A program made the translations under genes and the position numbers. Shown in pieces: positions 43,169 to 52,926 of a stretch of DNA of 64,000 nucleotides. Every line of letters begins with the position of its first letter. The stretch's first letter is position 1. The notes under the pieces were generated by a model, which saw only the letters and a list, made by a program, of their open reading frames with translations, was not told the DNA's origin and did no database searches. The DNA is from Cristatella mucedo (Eukaryota; Bryozoa; Phylactolaemata; Cristatellidae): the NCBI GenBank assembly GCA_009760855.2, contig WPIO01000012.1:4298001-4362000 (forward strand). The letters are read 5' to 3'.

Positions 43169-43377
43169 GGCAACATCTGTTGGAGTAGGATTTAATTTTT
43201 TTTCGGACACTGACACTCAGGAAGGCCACTTCAAAAGGAGACTGAGCGATAGCGAGGTTGAATTTTGGATTGTGCTCGAGTGAGGGTCAGGGTGCGAAAT
43301 GGAAAATTCTCATACTACTCACCGAGAGCTAGGGTCCGACAAAAACAATAACAGCTACGACCAAGGTCGTGTAGGCA

Positions 43378-43396
43378 GAGAGAGAGAGAGAGAGGG
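43378..43396 (+). repeat. GA microsatellite
   Basis: A run of AGAGAGAGAGAGAGAGAGGG just upstream of the TATA-like box of the LTR. Confidence 0.8.
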
Positions 43397-43618
43397 AGTA
43401 TAAATAACAGGACTGACAGAGCTCAGGGCTGCAGCTTCGGTAGTCAATGCGAGACTATGCTTCAAGAGCACGAGAGGCGAACCTACGGTGACGGAGAGCT
43501 AAGTGCAACTTAGACAGTGCAGTTGTGTTCTGCCGGCTACTCAGTTAGCTGCTCGTATCTTGGGGTGCTGTAGCGGCCCTCCTTAAGGGTTGGGACAATC
43601 GCTAGCGACGCGCGCATA

Positions 43619-43852
43619 GGGTGGTTATTTATACTACGACTTCGGGAGTTCTCGCTGTTAACTCCGTCGGACCGACACGTGCCGCGTAAACGCACAGGTA
43701 GTTGGTTATACTCGGACTTCGGGAGTTCGCACAGTTAACTCCGTCGGTCCGGTACGCGCCGCGTAAACGCGTAGGGTAGTTATTATAGTCGGGCTTCGGG
43801 AGTTCGCTCAGTTAACTTTGTTGGTCCGGTTCGCGCCGCGTAAAGCGCTTGC
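43619..43852 (+). repeat. Three tandem repeats of about 77 bp inside the LTR
   Basis: Each unit has a TTATTTATAC/TTATACTC-type start, then CTTCGGGAGTTC, TTAACTCCGTCGG (TTAACTTTGTTGG in unit 3), and GCGCCGCGTAAA(C)GCG. Within each unit GGGAGTT can pair with AACTCC, so every unit can form a hairpin. The units are diverged from each other by scattered changes. Confidence 0.75.
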
Positions 43853-43999
43853 GCCGGCGCGTAACCGCTACGATCAGGCCCACAATAAACTGTTGCTTTC
43901 GGCACCCAGTTGTGGCCGCCTGTGTTTTAACCGCATCGCAGCACTGCATCACACAGTTCACCGGTAGAGAGCCGGGGGACGAGCTTCTGTGCGGTTACA

Positions 44000-44018
44000 G
44001 TTGGTGACCCTGCTGTTG
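44000..44018 (+). other. Primer-binding site of the gypsy fragment
   Basis: GTTGGTGACCCTGCTG directly follows the LTR end. TGGTGACCC is a common gypsy PBS form (complement of a tRNA 3' end). Confidence 0.6.
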
Positions 44019-44056
44019 ATTCGAAACACTTGCAACCTTCTTGATTATACGTGGAG

Positions 44057-44345
44057 ATGGCTTCGTTGAACGGTTCGGAGTTATTGAATACCTCCGGCCC
44101 AGCGTTCGACATCCTGCAGTCGATCCTAAACGACCCCGCTATTTTTGCTCCGAGTAGCCGCGATCTAACGTAGCGTTTGCGTGCGCACGAGGAAGAGAAT
44201 GCGCAGCCACGCACGGCGGCCGTTGCTGCACGGGTCAGCCGCCCCAGCACTGGCACACCAGCCGGGTCGGCAGCCTTACCACCGAGCTGCACCCCGGAAG
44301 CGGCGCCACGCGGCCCGCCTGTTGTAGTAAAAGTACCCTTGTTCG
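44057..44345 (+). pseudogene. Start of a gypsy gag, with stop, cut off by viral copy B
   Basis: The ATG at 44057 begins MASLNGSELLNTSGPAFDIL. A TAG follows at 44171-44173, then in the same frame an Ala/Pro/Arg-rich part (AVAARVSRPSTGTPAGSAAL) and PPVVVKVPLF, the usual entry of gypsy Gag proteins into the capsid domain. GC-rich codons end at about 44345. The same frame then runs into viral gene X, giving a fused open frame to 44851. The fusion is a by-product of the junction. Confidence 0.6.
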
Positions 44346-44481
44346 ACAATTCCCTTTTCAAGACATCTCATGCTCACTATCGTTCGCATTTCGAAGTCCT
44401 GAAAAGGACATTGTCCAAAAAGTGTACTTTTCCTCCAACACTAAAAATTGTTTCGTGTGATTTTTTTTCAAAATTATACAG

Positions 44482-44851
44482 AAAAATGCCAGATTTGAGA
44501 AAATATTTCGCTGTTAAAAAATCTGAAGAGACTGTTAAATTTAATTACAAAATTAGGGGATGTCTAATAAAATTAACAAGAGCTAGATATGTAATTAAAT
44601 TTGTGAAAATAGTAAAAACATTAAGAGTAACTGTTTCAAGTACTTATATTCAAACAACACCATCAATTATCCATGGTGTAACTTTCTTTTCAGCTCTATT
44701 TGTAATGATTTCGTCAGTTGATGGTGTTCTGAACGAAATAGACAAACGTAAAAGGAATGCTTCAAGTAATAATTCTCAAATTATCTCAAAGATCACTAAC
44801 ACCTTATCTGATGATGAAATTACAAAAGAAGAGTTTGAAGGACTTGTATAA
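44482..44851 (+). CDS. Conserved unknown viral gene X (copy B)
   Basis: Open from about 44486 (MPDLRKYFAVKKSEETVKF) to the TAA at 44851. It has the same conserved blocks as 42477-42051: GCLIKLTRARYVIKFV, MISSVDGVLNEIDKRKRN, then ISKITNTLSDDEITKEEFEG. The open frame also extends upstream into the gypsy gag frame, but the natural start is probably the internal ATG at 44486 or one lost at the junction. About 120 residues with a central hydrophobic segment. Function unknown. Confidence 0.58.
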
Positions 44852-44904
44852 GGAAACTCACAAACTGAAATTAATGTTGGTTGATAACTTGTAACTCCTC
44901 TCTA

Positions 44905-45731
44905 ACAAAACCCATCTTAACATCATTTACGAAATATCAAGTCGGTTTTCTCGTAATACCATCATTCTAATAATAGTGTGTTTAGTTTAACTCCATATCG
45001 CATCTGCAGCTCTTCTTCTTTTTTCATCTTCTCCTTCACCCGGTTCAAATAAATACCTAACAGTTGTCCCAAGCTCTAATAGCTTTTCCCACAATATTTT
45101 GTTTTCTTTAGTTTTACCTTTTCTTTTTTATCGCCTTTGCTGGTTCTTCACCAATCCTTCTTGTAACACTAATAATTAGATACTCAATAATCTTTGGTAA
45201 ATTATCAACCCACTCTTTATTTCAAGTATAATCTCCTTTATTAATACTTTCTAATTCTTGTTCATACTGAGCAATAAATGCTCTCTCAGCAACTGTTCTA
45301 TTCATTTTTTCAATTAATGCAACACTCTTTTACTAGTACCTTCAATAATCTGTGTTTTTAATGTTTTTTAATTTTTTTAGCAAACTCACCTTTAAACTCT
45401 TATCCTGGGTCAACTGTCATTTTCTTTGGCCATTTCAAAGGACTTTTACTTTAAATATCTATTATTGCTTTTGTCACTTCTTTAGAAGACTTTGTTTTAA
45501 GAGGTCTTGATTCTTTATAACTACTAGCAACATCAATAAAAGTAAGTGCTTATTTATATCCTGAATCATTTGGCATATACAGAATATCTGCTTGGTGCTT
45601 TTCATTAGGCTCAACAATATTAAAGAAACCTTGTGGAATGTTCTTTAGTCTTGGCTTGAATACTTGACTTATATCCAAATTAAGATTGAATTTACCTTCT
45701 TCTTTCTTTCATTTACAGTTAAAAAAGACAT
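44905..45731 (-). pseudogene. Integrase of copy B, heavily decayed
   Basis: The minus-strand start at 45731 (MSFLTVNERK as in copy A). Recognisable pieces: QADILYMPNDSGYK near 45570-45610, KSSKEVTKAIIDI, then LKWPKKMTVDPG at about 45405-45440 (second Asp), and the C-terminal TTVRYLFEPGEGEDEKRRRA near 45020-45070. More than five stops and several shifts. The order of blocks matches copy A, so the identity is secure despite the lack of an open frame. Confidence 0.78.
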
Positions 45732-45740
45732 CTATAGAGA
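45732..45740. promoter_or_regulatory. 9-bp bidirectional start region of copy B (CTATAGAGA)
   Basis: Separates the starts of integrase (45731, minus) and the zinc-finger gene (45741, plus). Same gap length and the same CTATAG core as 41198-41206 in copy A. Confidence 0.5.
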
Positions 45741-45987
45741 ATGGAAATATTTTGTGATACATGATTAAGCATATTTGATGAAGATGAATACCTTGAAACA
45801 GGTCATCCATATTGTAAACCAAAAATAAAAAAACCAAAACAGGAATATGAAATACGTTGTTGTATCTGTGATAAAGATATGGAAGAAACTGAATTTTATT
45901 CTAACCTTTTTCGTAACAATCACTGTATAATCTGCTCATACTGTAACCTAAATTCTAATTACTATAAAAAAAGAAAAAACAACTAGG
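45741..45987 (+). pseudogene. Cys-rich zinc-finger protein of copy B, one TGA
   Basis: Begins MEIFCDT, meets a TGA at codon 8, then continues YEIRCCICDKDMEETEFYSN and CIICSYCNLNSNYY. The CxxC spacing matches copy A (40883-41197). It ends near 45987 after a Lys-rich run. Confidence 0.55.
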
Positions 45988-46047
45988 TTATATTCATTGG
46001 TTAAGAAACACTTAAAAAACAATGTTATTCTACTTATTTACATCATT

Positions 46048-47022
46048 GTTTAAACCATGAACCTATCTGTTACATTTCTAGATTAGTTCCAGCTGCTGAA
46101 GGTGAACACAAAGAAACAAAGTTAAAAGAGTTAATAGTTTTAATAGTTCATTTATACTTTTCAAAACGGTACATAACTAACCAAGAGGTTTACCTTTGAT
46201 TTTCCAGCACTATCAACGAAGTAATACTCTATTAGTAATCTAGTAAAGTATACATAACACTTCAAGTTAATAGCAGTTGAAGAAGTATTAATAGCTCTTT
46301 GTCACCAGATACTACTGTTGTATCCGTTTTAGGTTTCAGAAATACACAATTAGAAAATCCTACAACCATTATATTCGGGATCATTATTGGAGGAGAATTT
46401 TTATTTGTCCACGAATAGGGTGTTGATAAATTTAGCATTGAATTTAACGCTTTAGGGTCCATTGATATTGATATTATTTCCGTTAATTTTTTAAGTGTTT
46501 TATCTACGTAATTCTTTGTAGCAACGTCAGAAGGATTAATAGCTTCCGAAACTTTTGTAATTGAGTTACCACCCATATTGAAATTTGTTGTTCAAGGATA
46601 ATTCTATAGTAATACATCTCTTTTCATTCCACCATAAGTAACACAAAAGTCATCATTTAATACTACCAGATTAGTATTACCAGAATTCCAATAAAAATAT
46701 ATTATAGCTTTACTATCAATGTCTAAATTTCCTGACATTTTATCACCCGTCTTCTTAACATAATTATTTATTTGTGAAACATTCACACCATCCGCGGGAT
46801 TAACACATACTCCTAGATTTGTTATACGTTTTCCAGCAAGATGAAGTGTTATTCCTGAATTAACGACAAAGTTAGCTTCAGCATAAGATTTTGTAACAGA
46901 GTCATAGTCATTAACAGGATCACCTAAATTAATTTTATTCTATTACCATTCGCATCAAGATCTGAAAGAATGAATCCATTATTCTTCGACACATAGTCCT
47001 CGGTGGGAAACTTTTTGTTCAT
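46048..47022 (-). pseudogene. Fiber-like protein of copy B, broken
   Basis: The minus-strand start at 47022 lies inside the exonuclease end, as in copy A. It begins MNKKFPTEDYVSKNNGFILS. Repeats include KKTGDKMSGNLDIDSKAI and GGNSITKVSEAINPSDVAT then KNYVD; the C-terminal region has PYSWTNKNSPPIMIP. Stops and frameshifts lie near 46600, 46790 and 46270. Same architecture as 39915-40893. Confidence 0.72.
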
Positions 47023-47820
47023 CTACATAATTATTTAATAATATTTTAGATCTCTCTAACACTTCTTTAACCATTGGAATAATTCTTAGAAATCTAAACT
47101 GATCTTCTTCAACTACTTGTATCTCTACTTTTATAGTATTCGATATCATAACCAAAAGTTTTTTATTGTTAAAACGACCATATTCAGAAATTATATCAAA
47201 TTCAAATTCAAAGTACTTCTCATCTTTGAGTAAAAACATAAAAAGAGGTTCTCTTATAGGTATATCAAATTCACAAGTCGTTGGAATTCTAACTATTCCT
47301 GCAGCAATATATTCTTTAGGTATATCATAGCAATTCAAGCCAGGAACGAATATTTCAAATTCACTATACAAACATCTGCTAAGCTTTAACACATGTAAAC
47401 CAAGTAGACACTGTGCGAGATATTGTTTTGGTTTACAACCTTCAATTATATTTCGGCTCCATAAACATTTTATTTCTATTAGAGTATCTTGATCAATAAT
47501 TTCATCTGGAGAATAACGATACACTCCATCACTAGTAAAACATTCATTTGAATTCTCAACACTTCGATTCAACTTCATTTCTAAATACTTAGCTGCTATT
47601 GGTTCAAATATTTTGCCAAATAAAATCTGAGGAAATCTCATAGGTTGTGATTTAGCAATATATTTTTTTAGTTATCTATTTGAAATTAATTTTACATCGC
47701 AATCAATTTGATTGCCAAATACCATATCATTTCCTAAAACAGAATATACTTCTGATCCACCAATATATAACTTCATAGACTTTTTCCATTCATCAGATCC
47801 CTGAATGAAATTTTTTTTGC
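46979..47820 (-). pseudogene. YqaJ-type exonuclease of copy B, one stop in N-terminal part
   Basis: Minus strand. FIQGSDEWKKSMKLYIGGSE precedes a TAG-type stop near 47690. The main frame 47641-46979 (220 codons) then carries MRFPQILFGKIFEPIAAKYL, YRYSPDEIID, LIEIKCLWSRN and KQYLAQCLLGLHVL. The catalytic Asp, E-x-K and Gln are present (SPDG of copy A is SPDE here). The C-terminal domain is complete (RFLRIIPMVKEVLERSKILL). Confidence 0.82.
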
Positions 47821-47845
47821 TTTATATTTAGTTATTATCATATGT

Positions 47846-49705
47846 TTAAATATCTTTTTCTTCATACGCTATTACTCCTCTAGCACAAGTAAAGTTTGAG
47901 CCATTTCCACTAGATGTTTGTTCAGCTGGGTTTTCAGCAATAGTTAAATAGTGAATAATTATTTGAGTTCCATCATTTGGTAAAAGACTATTAATATAAA
48001 CTGCTAAATCTAGTCTTGTTGTTTTTCTAAGGGCCTCATCATTGTATTAAAGGTCAATAACATGAATTGGATAAAGTGACATCCATCCAAGGTAACTAAC
48101 ATCAACTGATTCAATAACTTTGTTAATACCAAGATATTGCTTTCTAAATGTTGTGAAGTCCATTAATTGTGTAGAACACTTTTCATTTTTTACTTTGTTT
48201 TCTCTTGCAATGGCAGGGTAATGTTGTATCCCATTAGAAGTTGCAACAACACTTTTTATATCGCAATGATTGTAAGTACAGGGGTTACCTGTATAGCTAT
48301 CATATTTATTATAATTTTGTGCAGCAACTATTAACCATCTAACTTTATCCATTGTATTTTGAACTGTTAAAGTTTTATTGAATTTAGTGCCTTGATTAAG
48401 GGAGCTTATTGTAATATTTTCGTATCGTCTAACTCTGTAATTTAGTCTAGTTTTCTTTGATCTCTCACTTGAAATATCAGCAAGTGATTTCAAAATAGTT
48501 AGCTTAGGAGTTACACATGGAACCATTAACCTCATTTTTGACATTGCAATTTTAAAACTTGAATAAACACCATCTCCATTCGACAGAGCATTACCTCCGT
48601 TTTTAGTAAGTATTGTATTTCCAGCGAGACCTGTTGGACCTGTCATAATAGCATTAAAATCACTTCCACCTACTCTAGTCATATCAAGTGTAAATGGAAT
48701 GTTATAAAGAATTGTATTCATATCAGCACAAAAACCAGAAATTCTTGCTAATGGAAGTGAAATGCTAGAAGTACCAACATCTGCATCTAGTTCAATAATA
48801 TAATTTGACCTGCATCAGAACATCCCCTGACCTGACCACATTTAAAAGAAACTTAAAAACATGCCTATTTAGGACAGCATTTAGTGGGTCCTTGTGATTC
48901 GTCCTCGATGTGCTTATGCGTGCTGACACTGTTCATGCTGCCACTAACCACATTTGCATGCTGACCCTGTGCATGTCACCCCTAACCATAATATTCATTT
49001 TGTTTGTTTTTCAAGCATGATTTTACTTACTATTCTGTTGCGTATCACTTTGCAGCAGGTGTAAAGCGCCTAGAAAGAGATTGAGTTCTCTGAGGCGCTT
49101 TATCAAGTACAATATTATTATATTATTAAAGCAGCTCTCCTGTGAAGGAATCCAATGTTTGAACAAACCCCATTAGAAATGCTTACACCACCAGCATTAG
49201 GACTACTATAGGTATTTCCCGAAACCATATCACCCAGTGCATTTGCTTCATCTTTTTTCCAACCAGTTGCAGGTCCTTCATTATCTATTATAATCACATG
49301 TGTAACATAAGAGACTCATAAGCGTAGAAACACTTCCAACCGCTTCTTTTAGTAAAATGTTTTTAATTTCCTCTGTACCAAGTCTAATTCGCATACTAAT
49401 AAACATCTAAGCGCCGGCGTTGTTAACAAGCCCGATTACAAGGTTACGTTTTAAAACACCAGGTGCATCATTAGCGTTAGCTGGTGTAGTTCCAATTCTA
49501 CCTTCAAGTAGAAGATAAGCATAAGATAAAACATAACATGTTTGTTGTTCACCAGGAATAGTGAACGTAACTTCTTTACTACCAGTATTATCAGTTTCAT
49601 TTCCATTAGTTTGGAAAAACTCACGATATTGATAATCTCTAATTTTATAATCAGGAAAATTGGGTCCCCTAAATCAACTATATTATCTTTTGGTGCACTC
49701 GCCAT
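47846..49705 (-). pseudogene. Major capsid protein of copy B, split by a LINE fragment
   Basis: The minus-strand ATG at 49703-49705 (MASAPKDNIVDLGDP) is preceded by CTATATAA-type sequence (49713-49720). The N-terminal part runs to about 49130 with shifts. A 315-bp LINE piece (48811-49128) follows; then SISLPLARISGFCADMNTIL through 48721-48047 (224 codons open: MTRVGGSDFNAIMTG, DKVRWLIVAAQN, FRKQYLGINKV), and after one stop the end, FTCARGVIAYEEKDI, at 47846. It aligns along its length with the copy A capsid protein. Confidence 0.8.
48811..49128 (+). repeat. Family-A LINE 3' fragment inside capsid gene B
   Basis: Starts ACCTGCATCAGAACATCCCC (as at 10662), passes the LINE stop codon and untranslated region, and ends with TAAAGCGCC...GGCGCTTTATCAAG and ATTATTATATTATTA. 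It is nearly identical to 10662-10985, so the insertion is recent and younger than much of the viral decay. Confidence 0.92.
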
Positions 49706-49714
49706 TCTTTCTCT

Positions 49715-50319
49715 ATATAACAAAAAAAATGTATTGTTGAATATATACACCAGCTCCTTTTTTTATTCTAACACCCCCACCATAACCATCTGTTCTTTGA
49801 GGAGTATAAGGAACAACGGCTTTTTCTTGTATTACTTTCTCAATTTCTTTATGTGTTTTGGGTGTTTCTCTCTAAAACTTTCTGAATTAGCTTCTTCTTC
49901 TTTAGTTTTTAATTTTTTTACTATTTTTTTAGTTTTTGGTTTAAGTTTCTCAAGCATTGCACGTTTAATCTCAAATTCCATTTCCTGCATTTTTCTAACA
50001 TAGTCTTCTCCTTTCTTTCGTTTCTCAAGTTCATACTCTTTTTCTTTTTTCTTCTTTCTTCTTCAAGTTTATCATCCATCTCTCTTTGTTTAACAGCATA
50101 ATCTTGATCAATCTTTTATTTCTTTGTTTGTAGTTCAATAATCTTCCTTGCTTGATGCATTTCAATTCCTTTATTAGCAATGTTCATGCTTGGACCAGTT
50201 AATCCAGTTAAAACAGGCGTTTCTGTTCCAACACCATCTATTCCTTTCTCTAAAACTCCAGACCCATTATACTTCCTTCCTTTTATATTTCCATGACCAA
50301 TCTTTGCATAATCCGCCAT
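49715..50319 (-). pseudogene. Basic coiled-coil virion protein of copy B, broken
   Basis: Minus strand, MADYAKIGHGNIKGRKYNGS; TPVLTGLTGPSMNIANKGIE; then a Lys/Glu-rich coiled coil, and the end near 49720 with GGGVRIKKGAGVYIQQ. Same layout as 36937-37550 in copy A. A TAA after the KLTE-equivalent position and shifts in the coiled coil break it. Confidence 0.55.
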
Positions 50320-51179
50320 TCTCTGTCATATTTTGAAATTTCTATTGTAGCTATAGTACCTTTAATTGTGCTAACATTTTTTCCATTTTGATCAGTTAAT
50401 AAAACTCTAAAACTACTCAACGACTCTATATCACCTCTTGTCGGTAAATACATTATGTTTGGAATATGTAAATCAAATTTCTCTCCTGGAGCAATATCTC
50501 TCGTATTTATGGTATATAAAGATTGTTCTAAAACTCATTTTCTTTTCTCTACGTAATTAAGTTCAGGGTCGACTATATCACAATCAACCCTTAAATACTT
50601 AACTTCGTTATCAATAACAGACTTCATTTTATTACATGCTATGTATGTACCAGCAAAGCAGTGTGCTTTTTCATTTTTTTATCTTCTTCTCTTCCATCAC
50701 CATAATCATAATCAGGAGCAAACGTTCCTCGTTCTTTTGTTTTAAAACCTAATGTATCCCCAATGTTACAGATGGCACCAGAGATATCGCTTCCTAGTAA
50801 AACAACGCATTCACCTACTTCTTGCATAACTATTTATCACCTTCACCAAGACTAAAGGCAATTCCAGTACTATCCCTTTTACTAGAATCGTAATAAGAAG
50901 CAGCTCCATCTCGTCCTCTATTTAATGCTGCAACAATTCTAACACTGTCATAATAACCTGGCGGAACGGAAATGGAATAGTTAAAAGCTCTTGTGGGATT
51001 AGTTTTGAACCTAAGCATATCGTTTTCAAGAGTTACAATTTTTACTACGCTTTTATCTGAGTAAGTAAATTATATTCTTCTTAATCCAATTTTTTATATT
51101 CAGATTTAGGGCAGACCATTATTGGAGGATAGTTCGTTTTAAAATCTGTGTTAGAAGCTCCTAACAGTTTAATCTTCAT
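50320..51179 (-). pseudogene. Minor capsid protein 2, second tandem copy in B, decayed
   Basis: The start at 51179 (MKIKLLGASNTDFKTNYPPI) follows the palindrome CTATATAG (51183-51190). Pieces at 51018-50830 (FNYSISVPPGYYDSVRIVAA, then DSTGIAFSLGEGD) and 50827-50639 (CVVLLGSDISG, NIGDTLGFKTKERGTFAPD) match the neighbour gene in order. The end near 50340 has LTDQNGKNVSTIKGTIA. It is more decayed than the first copy. Confidence 0.65.
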
Positions 51180-51189
51180 TTTCTATATA

Positions 51190-52116
51190 GGTTTTTACTT
51201 TTTTTATAGCTATTGTAAATACAATGTCTGTCATTGCGCTAACCTTGTTTCCATTTTGATCTCTTAAAGTAACTTTAGAGCCACTCAATGGCTCCATATC
51301 ACCTCTTGTCGGTAGGTACATTACATTTGGAATATGTAAATCAACTTTTGGCCTTGAGCAATATCATCAGTATCAATTATATATACTGATTCTGATTGCT
51401 CTAAAACTCCTCTAACCTTTCCTTTCTCTATATAACTAAGTTCTGTACCAATCAAATCACAATCAATGGTTATCCATTTTACACCTCTGTTATCAGGTAA
51501 CACCATTTCATTCCACGCTTTATAAGTTCCAGGAAAATACATAGCTTTTTCTATTGCTTCGTAAGGAGTTCCACCAACCATGTCACGGTCAAATGTTCCT
51601 TGTTCGTTTGAGTTAAAGCCTAATGTATCTCTAATGCTAAAAAACTCAGCTTTTTTATCCTCACGAATAGAATTAATCCCAAGAAGAACAAGGCTATCAC
51701 CACTTACTTGCATAATTACTTTATCATCTGTATCAACACTAAATCTTATTCCATTTTCACTTCTTCCATTGTACAATGCTGATGATGAAGAAGCAGCATC
51801 TTTTATCTTAAGTCCTAAAACTGTGTTTAAAGCGAGAACAATCTTGTTACCGTCACAAGTTCCTGAAGTTTTGGGAGTACCATTTGCTTCTGCTCCAAAA
51901 TCAATTTCAATATATTGAGGTTCGCGATTTGTCATTGAAAACTTTAAACCAAAATCTATTCTTCACATCTTTAGTAACATTTGATATTACTCTATTCACA
52001 TAAGTAAATTCTATTCTTCTTAATCCAATTTCATTGTATCCAGATTTTTCTCCTAAAATAATTGGTGGGTATAATGTTTTGTACTCTGAAGAAGATGTAC
52101 CAGTTAATCTAATCAT
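51190..52116 (-). pseudogene. Minor capsid protein 2, first tandem copy in B
   Basis: Starts MIRLTGTSSSEYKTLYPPII at 52116, shifts near 51930, then is open 51935-51321 (204 codons: NGIRFSVDTDDKVIMQVSGD, DTLGFNSNEQGTFDRDM). A second shift leads to the end, TLRDQNGNKVSAMTDIVFTI, near 51195. It matches 36114-36930 of copy A (GLRRxEFTYxNRxISNxT) and is the better kept of the pair. Confidence 0.65.
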
Positions 52117-52131
52117 CTTTATATTAGATTT

Positions 52132-52850
52132 TTATAATTTTATGACAACTGCAATTCGTTCTCGAATATCTAGAAATTTTAAGTTTTGATCAGTGACTTC
52201 AATAGTTATATCACTAATAGCTTCAGTTGAAATGTTATGGTATTCAGGTGTATTTGGTTCGTAAACCATTGTATCCCACGGATGAAAATCAAATCCAAAA
52301 CTTCTTAAAGCTTGAGTTTCCATTCCATTTATGAAACTTGTTCCATGAGTAACTAAATTACAATTAACAAGAACAATTTTTACATCAGCCATACTTACCT
52401 CTTCTTCTGAATAAAATTTTTTGTTTGGAGTACAAATAACTGGTGTGATATTTGGACACCACTCTAAAAACTTCAAATCAGTTGTGTAATCAGTTTTAGT
52501 AAATCCAAGCACTTTAGAAATAGAGGATTTACTTGCAATAACACTCCATCCAGCAGGCATACTAATCAGTGAGTGGGCAGTACCAGTATCACCACCAACT
52601 ATAAACTTATCAGTTGTGGATCCTTTTTGAGTAATATAATTAATAATCCAATCAACAACATCTGTGTTTAAGTCATCGCTATCAACCGTACAAATTCCTG
52701 GTTCTATAGTTACAGTTTGTTCAGAACCACCTGCATTTCTATGAACAAAAGTGTCATTGGAAGTTGTAATATTTTTTTAGAATTAATTTGAAAAAACTTC
52801 TTAAAACAAACTTATAAGTTTTTGTTTTTCAATGAAATAGGAGTATTAAT
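52132..52850 (-). pseudogene. Minor capsid (penton-like) protein 1 of copy B, 5'-truncated
   Basis: The main open part is 52560-52132 (SIISKVLGF-like start, METQALRSFGFDFHPWDTMV, NTPEYHN, VTDQNLKFLDI). An upstream frame to about 52845 contains the equivalent of KNKNIKVSFKKFVG of copy A. The first about 55 residues are lost where the LINE tail begins at 52865. Confidence 0.65.
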
Positions 52851-52864
52851 ATGTAAATTAATTG

Positions 52865-52926
52865 GATTCGAATGATATTACTCACCATTCAGTTGCATTG
52901 CTCCTTGCAGCAAATGTAAAGTGCCT
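52865..52926 (+). repeat. Family-A LINE tail, left part, split by hAT
   Basis: CACCATTCAGTTGCATTGCT, then TGCAGCAAATGTAAAGTGCCTAG. This is the LINE 3' region up to the middle of the hairpin. The remainder (GCCTAGAGAGAG...GAGGGCGCTTGATCAAGTGC) lies at 55627-55715. Confidence 0.7.

Larger units (their letters stand above)
43169..43999 (+). repeat. GC-rich gypsy-type LTR, about 830 bp
   Basis: Supported by a TATA-like GAGTATAAATAA at about 43397, an AATAAA at about 43882, an end at GGTTACA (43999) and a primer-binding site directly after. The start (TGTTGGAGTAGG near 43169) is a guess. It contains a GA repeat (43378-43396) and three tandem units of about 77 bp (43619-43852). Base composition is far from the AT-rich viral DNA on both sides. 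The second LTR is not in the window at this place. Confidence 0.6.
44350..52850 (-). mobile_element. Integrated Polinton/Maverick-type virus, copy B (partial, inverted)
   Basis: Minus-strand gene order is minor capsid 1, minor capsid 2, a second copy of minor capsid 2, basic coiled-coil protein, capsid protein, exonuclease, fiber, zinc finger (opposite), integrase, gene X (opposite). This is the same order as 35233-42477 of copy A, mirrored. Shared proteins are alike but clearly diverged (compare the exonuclease cores), so this is a separate lineage. It is cut at the left near 44350 by the gypsy fragment and at the right near 52850 by a LINE tail. It is more decayed than copy A. Confidence 0.88.
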
